A stretch of 64,000 nucleotides of DNA. Source: Prevotella sp. KH2C16 (GTDB lineage: Bacteria > Bacteroidota > Bacteroidia > Bacteroidales > Bacteroidaceae). The stretch spans positions 124,001 to 188,000 of the forward strand of contig NZ_FOOW01000002.1 of the NCBI RefSeq assembly GCF_900113305.1. Direction: 5' to 3'. The position numbers and the translations under genes were made by a program. Under the pieces are notes generated by a model. That model did not search any database, had not been told where the DNA came from, and saw only the letters and a program-made list of their open reading frames with translations. Positions 1 through 8,593 of the stretch are shown piece after piece; the stretch's first letter is position 1, and each line of letters begins with the position of its first letter.

Positions 1-438
1 CTGGAAGACAAGGCCACGGCAAAGGGAAAAATGTCGTTTACGGCACCGGGGAGCCTTGTCTGGCAATACACGAGTCCCACGCGCTATACCTTCTCCATAG
101 AAGACGGGAAGGTAACGACAAAGAGCGGTGGTAGGACGCACAGCATAGACATCAGCAACAACAAGATGTATCAGAACATCGTGGAGATGATGATGGGCAG
201 CGTTTCTGGACAGAACCTCAGCAGCGGGCGGAACTTCGCGGTGGAAATGTATGTCTCAGAGGGAGAGTGGATAGCTTTTCTGACCCCCCTGAAGGCCGAT
301 TTCAAGAAGATGTTCAAGTCTGTAAGGCTTCATTTTAACAAGCGGAAGCGCACGGTGCAGCAGGTGGAGATGATGTCAAACAACGGCGATAGCATCAAGA
401 TCACCTTGTCGAACATCCAAACAACTTATCGCCGATGA
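1..438 (+). CDS. LolA-like outer-membrane lipoprotein carrier family protein (5' end outside window)
   Basis: The reading frame is open from base 1, so the N-terminus and any signal peptide lie upstream. The visible part has the LolA-like pattern of a G-x-M-x-F-x-x-PGSLVWQYTSP strand, then short beta strands and a C-terminal segment in which lipid-binding strands alternate. LolA-type proteins carry lipids or lipoproteins across the periplasm. Paralogues are usual members of aryl-polyene/flexirubin clusters, where they are thought to help deliver the product lipid. The stop overlaps the next start (ATGA), so it is the first visible gene of a tight operon. The family call rests on pattern recognition of a partial protein. 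Confidence 0.6.
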   Translation: MEDKATAKGKMSFTAPGSLVWQYTSPTRYTFSIEDGKVTTKSGGRTHSIDISNNKMYQNIVEMMMGSVSGQNLSSGRNFAVEMYVSEGEWIAFLTPLKADFKKMFKSVRLHFNKRKRTVQQVEMMSNNGDSIKITLSNIQTTYRR

Positions 439-794
439 GACTGCTTGACGAGATGTATAGAATCGAAAGGGAAGAAGGACGACTTGTAAGGATAGCCTTC
501 TGTTCGGAGCATGTAATCTATAAGGCTCACTTCCCGGGCAAGCCCATTACGCCGGGAGTGTGCATCATTAAGATATTGGGGGAGCTTCTGGAGCGAAAAA
601 CGCAGCAGTCCTTGACTCTCCGGGAAGTGAAGAACCTGAAATTCGTCAATCCCATCTCGCCGATAGACGACCCGGAGGTGGACATTGCGTTTCAAGAGGT
701 TTCCCAGGATGGGGTGGAAGTGAGGGCAAAAGGCACCATTTCTAACTCAGGGAAGATATACACCAAGTTTTCATTGATATTCGAGCAGGCATGA
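435..794 (+). CDS. Hotdog-fold 3-hydroxyacyl-ACP dehydratase-like protein (FabZ/ApeI type)
   Basis: A 119-residue protein with the FabZ hallmark HFPGKPITPGV at about residues 33-43, whose His is the catalytic base in FabZ. The remainder fits a single hotdog fold. FabZ-type enzymes dehydrate 3-hydroxyacyl-ACP to the 2-enoyl form. The protein is shorter and more divergent than housekeeping FabZ and sits among lipid/pigment genes, so it probably serves a dedicated polyene or aryl-fatty-acid synthase. It overlaps its upstream neighbour by 4 nt (ATGA) and the next gene by 4 nt, which implies translational coupling. It could instead be a non-catalytic acyl-ACP binder. Confidence 0.7.
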   Translation: MRLLDEMYRIEREEGRLVRIAFCSEHVIYKAHFPGKPITPGVCIIKILGELLERKTQQSLTLREVKNLKFVNPISPIDDPEVDIAFQEVSQDGVEVRAKGTISNSGKIYTKFSLIFEQA

Positions 795-1546
795 GCAAGT
801 GGCAAGACATGATGGAGAAAGAACGCATCTGCGTGATAGTCCCTACATTCAACAATGCGGGAACCATCGTCGATGTCTTGCGGCGAATAGGAAAAATAAC
901 GCATAATATCATCGTTGTGAACGACGGATGTACCGACGATACTCATCAGCGGATATTGCAGTCGGGAGTAGAGGTCGGCTTGGTGGAATATGCCAAGAAC
1001 AGGGGAAAGGGCTATGCGCTCCGGCAGGGATTCCGGAAAGCGATAGAACGGGGCTATGAATATGCCATTACCATAGACTCCGACGGGCAGCACTTTCCCG
1101 AAGACATACCCCTCTTTCTGGAGGCTCACAGGCAGCATGGCAGCACATTGCTCGTAGGAGCCCGGACGCTTAATCCTGACAATATGCGGCGGGGCAGCGG
1201 TTTCGCCAACAAGTTTTCTAATTTCTGGTTCAATCTCCAAACAGGTTTGCATCTTGAAGACACCCAGAGCGGCTACCGCCTGTATCCCATTATCCGGATG
1301 AATCCCCGCTGGATCATCACCTCGAGATATGAGTCGGAACTTGAGTTCCTGGTTTATTCGGCATGGAAAGGCATCGAGGTGCGGAACATCCCGATACGGG
1401 TCTACTATCCACCGAAGGCAGAACGGGTGAGCCATTTCCGTCCGTTCTGGGACTTCATGCGTATCACCCTGCTCAACATAGTCCTAACGACGGGAGCCAT
1501 ATGCTATTATCTGCCCCTTAAACTTATAAGGAGAATTCACAAATGA
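791..1546 (+). CDS. Glycosyltransferase family 2 protein
   Basis: A 251-residue GT-A fold enzyme. The N-terminal ICVIVPTFNNAGTIVDVL strand-helix binds the nucleotide, DSDGQH (near residue 97) is the metal-binding DxD-type motif, and DTQSGYRLYP is the acceptor-side motif typical of dolichol-phosphate-mannose-synthase-like GT2 proteins. A hydrophobic C-terminal stretch (about residues 220-245) suggests membrane association. In its operon it probably glycosylates a lipid intermediate at the inner membrane. GT2 enzymes of this kind are common in aryl-polyene and flexirubin clusters. The sugar donor cannot be told from sequence. It overlaps both neighbours by 4 nt. Confidence 0.85.
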   Translation: MSKWQDMMEKERICVIVPTFNNAGTIVDVLRRIGKITHNIIVVNDGCTDDTHQRILQSGVEVGLVEYAKNRGKGYALRQGFRKAIERGYEYAITIDSDGQHFPEDIPLFLEAHRQHGSTLLVGARTLNPDNMRRGSGFANKFSNFWFNLQTGLHLEDTQSGYRLYPIIRMNPRWIITSRYESELEFLVYSAWKGIEVRNIPIRVYYPPKAERVSHFRPFWDFMRITLLNIVLTTGAICYYLPLKLIRRIHK

Positions 1547-4500
1547 CGAAGTTTTTCTTGTCGATATATGATTTCCTGAATACGCATAAGGTTGCTTCCG
1601 GGGTTTTCCTTATACTACTTTTCACCGTCTTCATAGTGCTTGCCTCCGGGGTGCACTATGAGGAGGATATCGCGAAATTCCTGCCTCAAAACGAACAAAA
1701 CGAAAAGTATCAGGCAATTTATGAGCACACCTCGTCGCAGAACCGGATAGCCGTCCTGTTTATGCCGAGGGCAAAGGGGACTGCCGCAAATGAAGATTCG
1801 CTCGAGATGGCGATGGAATTTGTAGGACAGGAGCTTTCCGGGAAGAGGGAAGTGCGTAATTTGCAGGTAAAGATAGACGATGAGAATATTGCGAATCTGG
1901 TGGAGTTCGTCTATCAGAACATTCCCTATTTCCTGAAGAAGGAAGACTATCGGCGTATCGATTCACTATTGCGGCAGCCTGATTATGTCAAAACTCGAAT
2001 GCGGCAGAACCGCGATTTGCTGCTGATGCCGATGGGAAGTGTCATGACACAGACACTTAAATATGATCCCCTGCACCTCTATACGCCTGTAATGCGGCGG
2101 CTTCAGGGATTTAACCTGAGCGATGGCTTTCAACTCGTGGATGGCTATATTTTTACGAAGGACGGGCAACATGCGATGCTTACCTTCGATTCTCCTTACG
2201 GTTCCAGCGAGACTCGGCAGAATGAAAAACTGGCAACGATGCTGGACAGCGTCATCGTGAAGGCAGAGAAGGCATATCCCACGCTCCGCATTTCGGCCGT
2301 AGGAGCCCCGTTGATAGCCGTTACCAATGCGCATCAAATCAAGAGCGACGCCCTCATTGCCGTATCAATAGCGGCCGTATTGATACTCCTGCTTCTGGTC
2401 GTACACTATCGGCGCTTGTCGGATATCCTGTGGATTAGCGTCTCGCTGGCATTCGGATGGCTGTTTGCCCTTGCCGGGATGTCGCTCTTCCACGAGTCGG
2501 TGTCGATGATTGTGTTAGGCATCGGTTCCGTCATCATTGGCATTGCGGTGAACTATCCCTTGCATTTCCTGGACCATATCCGGGAGGTTCACGACCGACG
2601 GGAGGCTCTCCAGGAAATGGTTCCGCCGTTGCTCATCGGAAACATCACCACCGTGGCCGCCTTCCTTTGCCTGATATGGCTGGACGCACAGGCCATGCGC
2701 GACCTCGGATGGTTCGGGGCTCTGATGCTCATGGGCACCATCCTTTTCGTCTTGATTTTCCTCCCGCTCTATGCCAAGAACGGGAAGCCATTGCGGAAAG
2801 CCGTTAAAAGGGAGGCCGGAGACGGCCTTTTGCAGGGTCGGAAGCCGTTGTTTACCATCCTTTTAGCCGTTATCACTCTCGTGTTGGGATATTTCTCACT
2901 CCACACTTCGTTTGACTCTGATCTGCAGCATATCAATTACATGACCGAGGGTCAGAGGGAAGACATGAAACTGTTGATGTCGTCGGTAAAGCAATCGCCC
3001 GTCTATGTGGTTACGGAAGGCCGCAACCTGGAGGAGGCATTGCGGAAGAACCGGGCTACGATGGGCCGACTGAGCGTCTCAAACCCGAATGATACGGTCG
3101 TGGGCATCGGTGGTTTCATGCCCTATCGGGAGCAAACTGAGACGCTGGCCGAATGGGGAAGGTTTACTGACAGTAAGTCTGACTCGTTGCTTACGGCGTT
3201 TAAGACGGCATGCAGGACGCATGGCTTTGCAGTAGGAGCCTTCAGACCCTTTACGAATCAGTTGCAAACCATGTTCTCGCCTAAGCCCGTCTCCTATTTT
3301 GAACCTGTTTTCGGACTGCTGGGTTCAAGCTTTATCATAAAGGACAAGACGGGCGTAAAGATTGTGGACTATGTCTACGGGTCTGGCGAAGACAGCATAA
3401 AGAAATCCGTCGACTTGGCCTTTAGCAGCAAAGATATCGGAAATCAGCTGGTGAAGGTGCTCAACGACTCCTTTAACTATGTAGGATTCGTTTGTGGATT
3501 CGTGGTCTTCTTCTTCCTTTGGATTTCCTTCAGGAAGATAGAACTGTCGCTGATGTCGTTTCTTCCGTTGGCCGTTTCTTGGATTTGGATTCTCGGATTG
3601 ATGCAGCTTCTGGGCATTCAGTTCAACATCGTGAATATCATCCTCGCCACTTTCATCTTCGGTCAGGGCGACGACTATACCATATTTATCACCGAAGGAC
3701 TGGTTTATGAGCATACAACGGGAAAGAAGCGGTTGGCCTCCTATAAGCGTTCTGTCGTTTTTTCAGCCGTCCTAATGTTCATAGGAATCGGCTGCCTGAT
3801 ATTTGCCCGGCATCCCGCGCTGCGCTCGTTGGGTGCGGTTACGGTCATAGGAATGGCTACCGTCGTGTTTATGGCCTACTATTTGCCTCCCTTGGTGTTC
3901 CGATGGATGACGCGTGCAGGCAGAAAAAACGACTGCACGAGACACGAGACTTTCATAACCCGCCCCTTGCCCTACACCTTGAAACGGCTGGCATACTCTA
4001 CATGGACGCTCTTGATGTTTCTTGTTTTCATGTTCTTGTTCGCCTTGCCGTATACATGGCTCCATTTTCATATCGGAAAGAATACGGAGAAAAAGCATGA
4101 GCGTTATCACAAAGTCATCCAGAAGACGATGAAATTCATGATGAGGGTCATTCCCGGAGTAAAGTTCAAGGTCGACAACTCGGTGGGTGAGACCTTTGAA
4201 AAGCCTGCTATCGTAATCTGTAATCACCAGAGCCACTTCGACATCTTGAGTCTGTTGCAGTTCACTCCGAAGATGATTATTATGACAAACAATTGGACTT
4301 GGAACAATCCTTTCTATGGCTCCGTACTCCATCACGGCGACTTTTTGCCCGTGGATGCTGGTCTGGAGGCCAATATGCCACGGCTAAAGGAGCTCTACGG
4401 AAAGGGGTATAGTATTGTGATTTATCCCGAGGCAACCCGTAGCGAGGACTGTAGCATTGGCCGTTTCCATAAGGGAGCCTTCTATCTGGCCCATGAACTG

Positions 4501-4788
4501 AAGGCGGATATACTGCCCATGTATATCCACGGGCATGGGTATGCGCTTCCTAAGAAAGACTTCATGCTGCGCGAGGGTGAAGCTTATATAGAAGTGGGAA
4601 GGCGTGTTCGTTTAGGCAATTATGATGAGACGGATCCTGAAAGCAATGAGGCGATTCTGAAGTTCACCCATAAGATGCGGCATCATTATCAGGAGCATTA
4701 TGCCGAACTGCGGAAGAGAATAGAAACCCCGGAATACTTGGGACGGTTCTATAGGCTTCGAGACTACTATAAAATGAAAGGTCTATGA
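1543..4788 (+). CDS. MMPL/RND-type lipid exporter fused to a PlsC-like acyltransferase
   Basis: A 1081-residue fusion. Residues 1 to about 790 are an MMPL/RND exporter: an N-terminal membrane helix, a periplasmic loop, a helix bundle near 270-415, a second loop, and a second bundle with the GQGDDYTIF motif near residue 710. Residues about 810-1081 are a glycerolipid acyltransferase: NHQSHFD gives the catalytic HX4D (H895, D900) and PEATRSED is the substrate motif. MMPL proteins export lipids by proton motive force, and PlsC-type enzymes move acyl chains from ACP or CoA to an alcohol. Joining them suggests that the product is esterified and handed to the exporter by one polypeptide. Overlaps both neighbours by 4 nt. 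Confidence 0.88.
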   Translation: MTKFFLSIYDFLNTHKVASGVFLILLFTVFIVLASGVHYEEDIAKFLPQNEQNEKYQAIYEHTSSQNRIAVLFMPRAKGTAANEDSLEMAMEFVGQELSGKREVRNLQVKIDDENIANLVEFVYQNIPYFLKKEDYRRIDSLLRQPDYVKTRMRQNRDLLLMPMGSVMTQTLKYDPLHLYTPVMRRLQGFNLSDGFQLVDGYIFTKDGQHAMLTFDSPYGSSETRQNEKLATMLDSVIVKAEKAYPTLRISAVGAPLIAVTNAHQIKSDALIAVSIAAVLILLLLVVHYRRLSDILWISVSLAFGWLFALAGMSLFHESVSMIVLGIGSVIIGIAVNYPLHFLDHIREVHDRREALQEMVPPLLIGNITTVAAFLCLIWLDAQAMRDLGWFGALMLMGTILFVLIFLPLYAKNGKPLRKAVKREAGDGLLQGRKPLFTILLAVITLVLGYFSLHTSFDSDLQHINYMTEGQREDMKLLMSSVKQSPVYVVTEGRNLEEALRKNRATMGRLSVSNPNDTVVGIGGFMPYREQTETLAEWGRFTDSKSDSLLTAFKTACRTHGFAVGAFRPFTNQLQTMFSPKPVSYFEPVFGLLGSSFIIKDKTGVKIVDYVYGSGEDSIKKSVDLAFSSKDIGNQLVKVLNDSFNYVGFVCGFVVFFFLWISFRKIELSLMSFLPLAVSWIWILGLMQLLGIQFNIVNIILATFIFGQGDDYTIFITEGLVYEHTTGKKRLASYKRSVVFSAVLMFIGIGCLIFARHPALRSLGAVTVIGMATVVFMAYYLPPLVFRWMTRAGRKNDCTRHETFITRPLPYTLKRLAYSTWTLLMFLVFMFLFALPYTWLHFHIGKNTEKKHERYHKVIQKTMKFMMRVIPGVKFKVDNSVGETFEKPAIVICNHQSHFDILSLLQFTPKMIIMTNNWTWNNPFYGSVLHHGDFLPVDAGLEANMPRLKELYGKGYSIVIYPEATRSEDCSIGRFHKGAFYLAHELKADILPMYIHGHGYALPKKDFMLREGEAYIEVGRRVRLGNYDETDPESNEAILKFTHKMRHHYQEHYAELRKRIETPEYLGRFYRLRDYYKMKGL

Positions 4789-6266
4789 AGAAAGTAGTTA
4801 TCATCGGAAGCGGCTTGGGAGGCCTCTCCTGTGGCGTGATTCTTGCGAAGAACGGGTACGATGTTACGGTTTTGGAACAAGGCACACAAGTGGGCGGCTG
4901 TCTGCAATGCTTCACCCGTAAGGGCGCAAAGTTCGAGACGGGGATGCACTTCATAGGTTCTGCCTCTGAGGGACAGACCTTACACCGGCTGCTTCACTAT
5001 TTGGGGGTGGAGGTGAAACTGTCGCAGCTTGACCCTGCAGGTTATGAAGTCATTTCATTGAATGGCAAGCGATACCCCTTTGCCTCAGGGAGAGATGGAT
5101 TCATAGATAGCTTGGTCAGTCAGTTTCCTTCCCAAAGGGGGAATTTAGAGCGTCTCTGGGAAATTATAGAAGGGGTTGCGAGCGCGTCTTCCCTCCATTC
5201 TCTGAAACATACAGAGACGGATGCAGCCGTGAACACGCAATATCAATTGCGTAGCATCAATGATGTCGTGGAGGAAGTTATCACGGATTCAGTCCTGCAA
5301 AAAGTAGTGGTCGGCAATCTTCCGCTCTATGCCGCGGAAAGGGATAAGACGCCCTTTTCGACCTATGCGTTCGTTATGGATTTCTATAACCAGAGTGCCT
5401 ATCGCGTGGTTGGCGGCAGCGACAACATTGCAAAATCATTGGTAAAGACACTTTCTAAATATGGAGCACGGGTATTCACGCACAAGAAGGTCGTTAAAAT
5501 AGATTGTGATGCCACCCACGCTACGGGGGTAACTTGTGCAGACGGGAGCCATTATGATGCCGATATTGTGATTTCCGACACCCATCCGGCACGGACCGTT
5601 GAAATGATAGACTCCCCTTTATTGCGTCCGGTGTATCGAAAGCGTATAGGGAAGATTCCCAATACCATCGGAGGTTTCTCCGTTTATCTTCGTTTCAAGA
5701 AAGATACGGTACCCTATATGAATTATAACTTCTATGGCTATAACCAAAAGACACCATGGGGTTGCGAGAACTATACTCCGCAAGACTGGCCTAAAGGTTA
5801 TCTCTACATGCATTTCTGTGATGAGGAAAATCAGCGGTATGCGCGGAGTGGAGTCATCCTTTCCTATATGCGCATGGCCGATGTAGAGCGATGGAAGGGA
5901 ACGGAAGTCGGAAAGAGGGGAGCGGACTATGAAGACTTCAAGCGGCATCATGCGTTACGACTGATGCAGAATGTAGAGAAGGAATTCCCTGACCTGATGG
6001 GCTCTGTAGATGAATATTACACAAGCACGCCGCTCACCTATTATAATTATACGGGTACGGAAGGTGGTTCTATGTATGGAATAGCTAAGGACATAACCCT
6101 TGGACCTGCGGCACGGGTGCATCATCGCACGAGAATACCTAATCTCTTGTTGACTGGACAGAATATAAACTCTCACGGGATATTGGGTGTTCTTGTAGGT
6201 ACGATGGTTACCTGTGGAGAACTTTTGACGAGTGAAGAACTATTTAATCAGGTTGTGAATGGATAA
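4785..6266 (+). CDS. FAD-dependent oxidoreductase, CrtI/CrtISO-like (first of a tandem pair)
   Basis: A 493-residue flavoprotein. It begins with the Rossmann fingerprint VVIIGSGLGGLSCG followed by the acidic residue of VLEQ, then GGCLQCF, as in phytoene desaturase and carotene isomerase relatives. The C-terminal LLTGQNINSHGILG matches the second FAD motif of the family. CrtI-like enzymes desaturate, isomerise or saturate polyenes. Next to dehydratase, MMPL and acyltransferase genes it may act on a polyene lipid, though the substrate is unknown. The start overlaps the MMPL stop (ATGA) and the next gene begins 8 nt before this one ends. It shares its overall plan with the next protein, which indicates a tandem duplication. 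Confidence 0.8.
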   Translation: MKKVVIIGSGLGGLSCGVILAKNGYDVTVLEQGTQVGGCLQCFTRKGAKFETGMHFIGSASEGQTLHRLLHYLGVEVKLSQLDPAGYEVISLNGKRYPFASGRDGFIDSLVSQFPSQRGNLERLWEIIEGVASASSLHSLKHTETDAAVNTQYQLRSINDVVEEVITDSVLQKVVVGNLPLYAAERDKTPFSTYAFVMDFYNQSAYRVVGGSDNIAKSLVKTLSKYGARVFTHKKVVKIDCDATHATGVTCADGSHYDADIVISDTHPARTVEMIDSPLLRPVYRKRIGKIPNTIGGFSVYLRFKKDTVPYMNYNFYGYNQKTPWGCENYTPQDWPKGYLYMHFCDEENQRYARSGVILSYMRMADVERWKGTEVGKRGADYEDFKRHHALRLMQNVEKEFPDLMGSVDEYYTSTPLTYYNYTGTEGGSMYGIAKDITLGPAARVHHRTRIPNLLLTGQNINSHGILGVLVGTMVTCGELLTSEELFNQVVNG

Positions 6267-7767
6267 GGTCGTAATCATAGGCGGTGGTTTGGGAGGCCTC
6301 TTTACGGGCGCCCTGCTTTCAAAAGAAGGCTGTAAAGTTACCGTTTTGGAGAAGAATCAGCAAATAGGGGGAGGATTGCAGACCTTCTATCGGAAGGGGA
6401 TAGGCTTCGAAACGGGCATGCATCTCTTAGGGGGAATCCGTAAAGGTGGCTCCATCTATAAATTGTGCAATTATCTCGGTATAATGGATAAGATAACTCT
6501 TCGGGATGTGGATCATGATTGTATGGACCAGATTACCTATCTTTCGGACAGCAAGACTTATCGCGTTCCGGAAGGAAAGGAAAACTTTATTGCATATTTT
6601 CAGCAGGAGTTTCCTGAAGAAGCAGAAGGTATTCGTGCCTATGTTGAGGCTTTATATGGAATTGTTGATGAAATAGATTTCTTCTATCTGCGGTCAGAAG
6701 ACACCCATGTTTATAGCCATCGGGAGGAATTCATGTGGCCTGCTGACAAGTTCGTGGCTCATTACATCCGCAATCAAAAGCTTCGTGACATCCTCTCCTA
6801 TATGAATCCTATGTTCGGAGGGTATGAGGATCATACACCGACATATATCCACGCATTGATAAATGTACTTTATATTAATGGTCCCAGTCGCTTTGTCGGC
6901 AATAGTCAGCAGATGGCCGAGGCCTTAAAGAACTTGATAGAGGCCAATGGTGGAAAGGTGATAGGGGGAGATCCTGTTGTGCGAATCAATATAGAAGACC
7001 GAATGTTGAAAGCCGTTTACACGCAGCGGGGAGAGGTCTATGTGGCCGATAAATATGTAGCGGCCATCCATCCTGCTGCCTTATTGGAGCTGACCGACTC
7101 GAAGGCATTCCCGAAAGCATACAGGAATAGGATAAACGAGGCTCCAAACAGCTATAGTTCATTTTGCGTCTATGTAATTTTCAAGCCCGAAGCCTTCCCT
7201 TATATAAACCATACTTGCTATTATCAGGACAACTATGGCATGGTTTGGCATTATGACAAGTATGATTCCAATACCTTTCCTCGGGGCTTCATGTATATGA
7301 CTCCATGTGAGAACGGTCAGGGAACCTATGCCAGCAAGATGATAATTAACTCCATCATGCCGTTTTCCGTGTGCGAGAAATGGGCCGATACGACGACGGG
7401 TCATCGTCCTAAAGAATATGAAACATGGAAGCGTGAGCATATAGAGAAAGTCCTTGACAAGATGGAATTGTTGCATCCGGGCTTCCGGAATAAATGTGAG
7501 ATGGTCTTTGCGTCTTCCCCTTTGACAATTCGTGATTTTTATAATGAGCCCGAAGGGGCTCTCTATGGGCTTCATAAAGATTGCAACAACATCGCGGAAA
7601 GCCAGGTGTCCGTATACACAAAAGTGCACAATCTCTATATGACAGGCCAGAATGTAAACCTGCATGGCTTCTGTGGAGTTCCCCTGACGGCAATTAATAC
7701 AGCAGAGGCTATCGTGGGCCTTCATACAATTGTGGATAAGATTAATGGCTATAATCATGAAGATTAG
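6259..7767 (+). CDS. FAD-dependent oxidoreductase, CrtI/CrtISO-like (second of a tandem pair)
   Basis: A 502-residue paralogue of the preceding protein. The N-terminal VVIIGGGLGGLFTG fingerprint is followed by VLEKNQQIGGGLQTF, and the C-terminal MTGQNVNLHGFCG motif matches its neighbour. Both paralogues keep GFETGMH(L/F) near residue 50. Tandem retention argues that the two act on the same pathway, possibly as a heterodimer or at successive double bonds; this is inference. It overlaps the upstream gene by 8 nt and the downstream esterase by 11 nt. Confidence 0.8.
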   Translation: MDKVVIIGGGLGGLFTGALLSKEGCKVTVLEKNQQIGGGLQTFYRKGIGFETGMHLLGGIRKGGSIYKLCNYLGIMDKITLRDVDHDCMDQITYLSDSKTYRVPEGKENFIAYFQQEFPEEAEGIRAYVEALYGIVDEIDFFYLRSEDTHVYSHREEFMWPADKFVAHYIRNQKLRDILSYMNPMFGGYEDHTPTYIHALINVLYINGPSRFVGNSQQMAEALKNLIEANGGKVIGGDPVVRINIEDRMLKAVYTQRGEVYVADKYVAAIHPAALLELTDSKAFPKAYRNRINEAPNSYSSFCVYVIFKPEAFPYINHTCYYQDNYGMVWHYDKYDSNTFPRGFMYMTPCENGQGTYASKMIINSIMPFSVCEKWADTTTGHRPKEYETWKREHIEKVLDKMELLHPGFRNKCEMVFASSPLTIRDFYNEPEGALYGLHKDCNNIAESQVSVYTKVHNLYMTGQNVNLHGFCGVPLTAINTAEAIVGLHTIVDKINGYNHED

Positions 7768-8545
7768 ATACTTCGTTCTGTTATTTCTTTCTCTTCTGGC
7801 AGAACGGACTGTGGCTCAGAAGGTATTGGAATTTTTGCCAGACAAGCCTACAAAGACGGCTGTCATCATTTGTCCTGGAGGTAGTTATTGCTGGCTAAGC
7901 AAGAAGGTTGAGGGGACAGAAGTGGCAGAATGGTTAAGGGGAAATGGCATTGCGGCCTATGTACTCTATTATCCTACTGCAGGTTGGGTGGCTTATGCAT
8001 GGCATACACGGTGGATTCTTCACGGAAACCAGTATCCGGACCAGATACGGGCTTTGGAGAAGACATTAGCAGATGTTCGTTCTAAAGGCTACCGGAGCGT
8101 GGGGGCAATGGGCTTTTCTGCGGGTGGTCATCTGGTTTTGAATGCTGCAGAATACACCTCCAAGGATATTGCACCAGATTTCGTAGCGGCTATCTATCCC
8201 GTGGTAACCCTGTCTCATCCGGCTGTCCATTGTCGTTCCCGTAGAGGTTTGCTGGGAGAAAGGAGATGGAAGGATAGGACAATATGCGATTCCTTATCCA
8301 TGGAGCAGCATGCAGACAGGATAACATGTCCGGTGTTCTTAATAAATTGCGAAGACGACCCTGTTGTCAAGGAGCACAATTCGGAGCTGATGGATAGTGC
8401 GCTCACCGTAAATAGCAAACCTCATTTCTATCATCAGTTTAAGACAGGGGGGCATGGATTCGGTGTAAATGCGGGAAAGACATCGGCAGAAGCTATCACT
8501 TGGAAGGGATTTTTCTTACAATGGTTGAGGAAAATAATTCATTAA
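7757..8545 (+). CDS. Secreted alpha/beta hydrolase (esterase family)
   Basis: A 262-residue protein when started at the ATG at 7757, which gives a clean signal peptide ending at TVAQ; an in-frame start at 7730 would put extra residues before it. The alpha/beta-hydrolase triad is visible: nucleophile Ser in GFSAGGH, Asp in the CEDDPVV loop and His in GGHGFG, with an oxyanion segment IICPGGSY near the N-terminus. It resembles the first domain of the esterase at 39680. Such proteins are often annotated as acetylxylan or pectin acetyl esterases. Its place at the end of the lipid operon (11-nt overlap) may instead mean it acts on the exported lipid. Substrate unknown. Confidence 0.75.
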   Translation: MKIRYFVLLFLSLLAERTVAQKVLEFLPDKPTKTAVIICPGGSYCWLSKKVEGTEVAEWLRGNGIAAYVLYYPTAGWVAYAWHTRWILHGNQYPDQIRALEKTLADVRSKGYRSVGAMGFSAGGHLVLNAAEYTSKDIAPDFVAAIYPVVTLSHPAVHCRSRRGLLGERRWKDRTICDSLSMEQHADRITCPVFLINCEDDPVVKEHNSELMDSALTVNSKPHFYHQFKTGGHGFGVNAGKTSAEAITWKGFFLQWLRKIIH

Positions 8546-8558
8546 AAAACGAAATTAG

Positions 8559-8590
8559 CTTGTATTTCTCCTCGGGAATTCCTATTTTTG
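8559..8590 (+). promoter_or_regulatory. Bacteroidetes-type promoter (CTTG-N20-TATTTTTG)
   Basis: The -7 element TATTTTTG lies at 8583-8590 and a CTTG -33-like box 20 bp upstream. It ends 3 nt before the ATG at 8594, so the acyltransferase mRNA may be leaderless or start within a few codons. Confidence 0.55.
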
Positions 8591-8593
8591 TGC

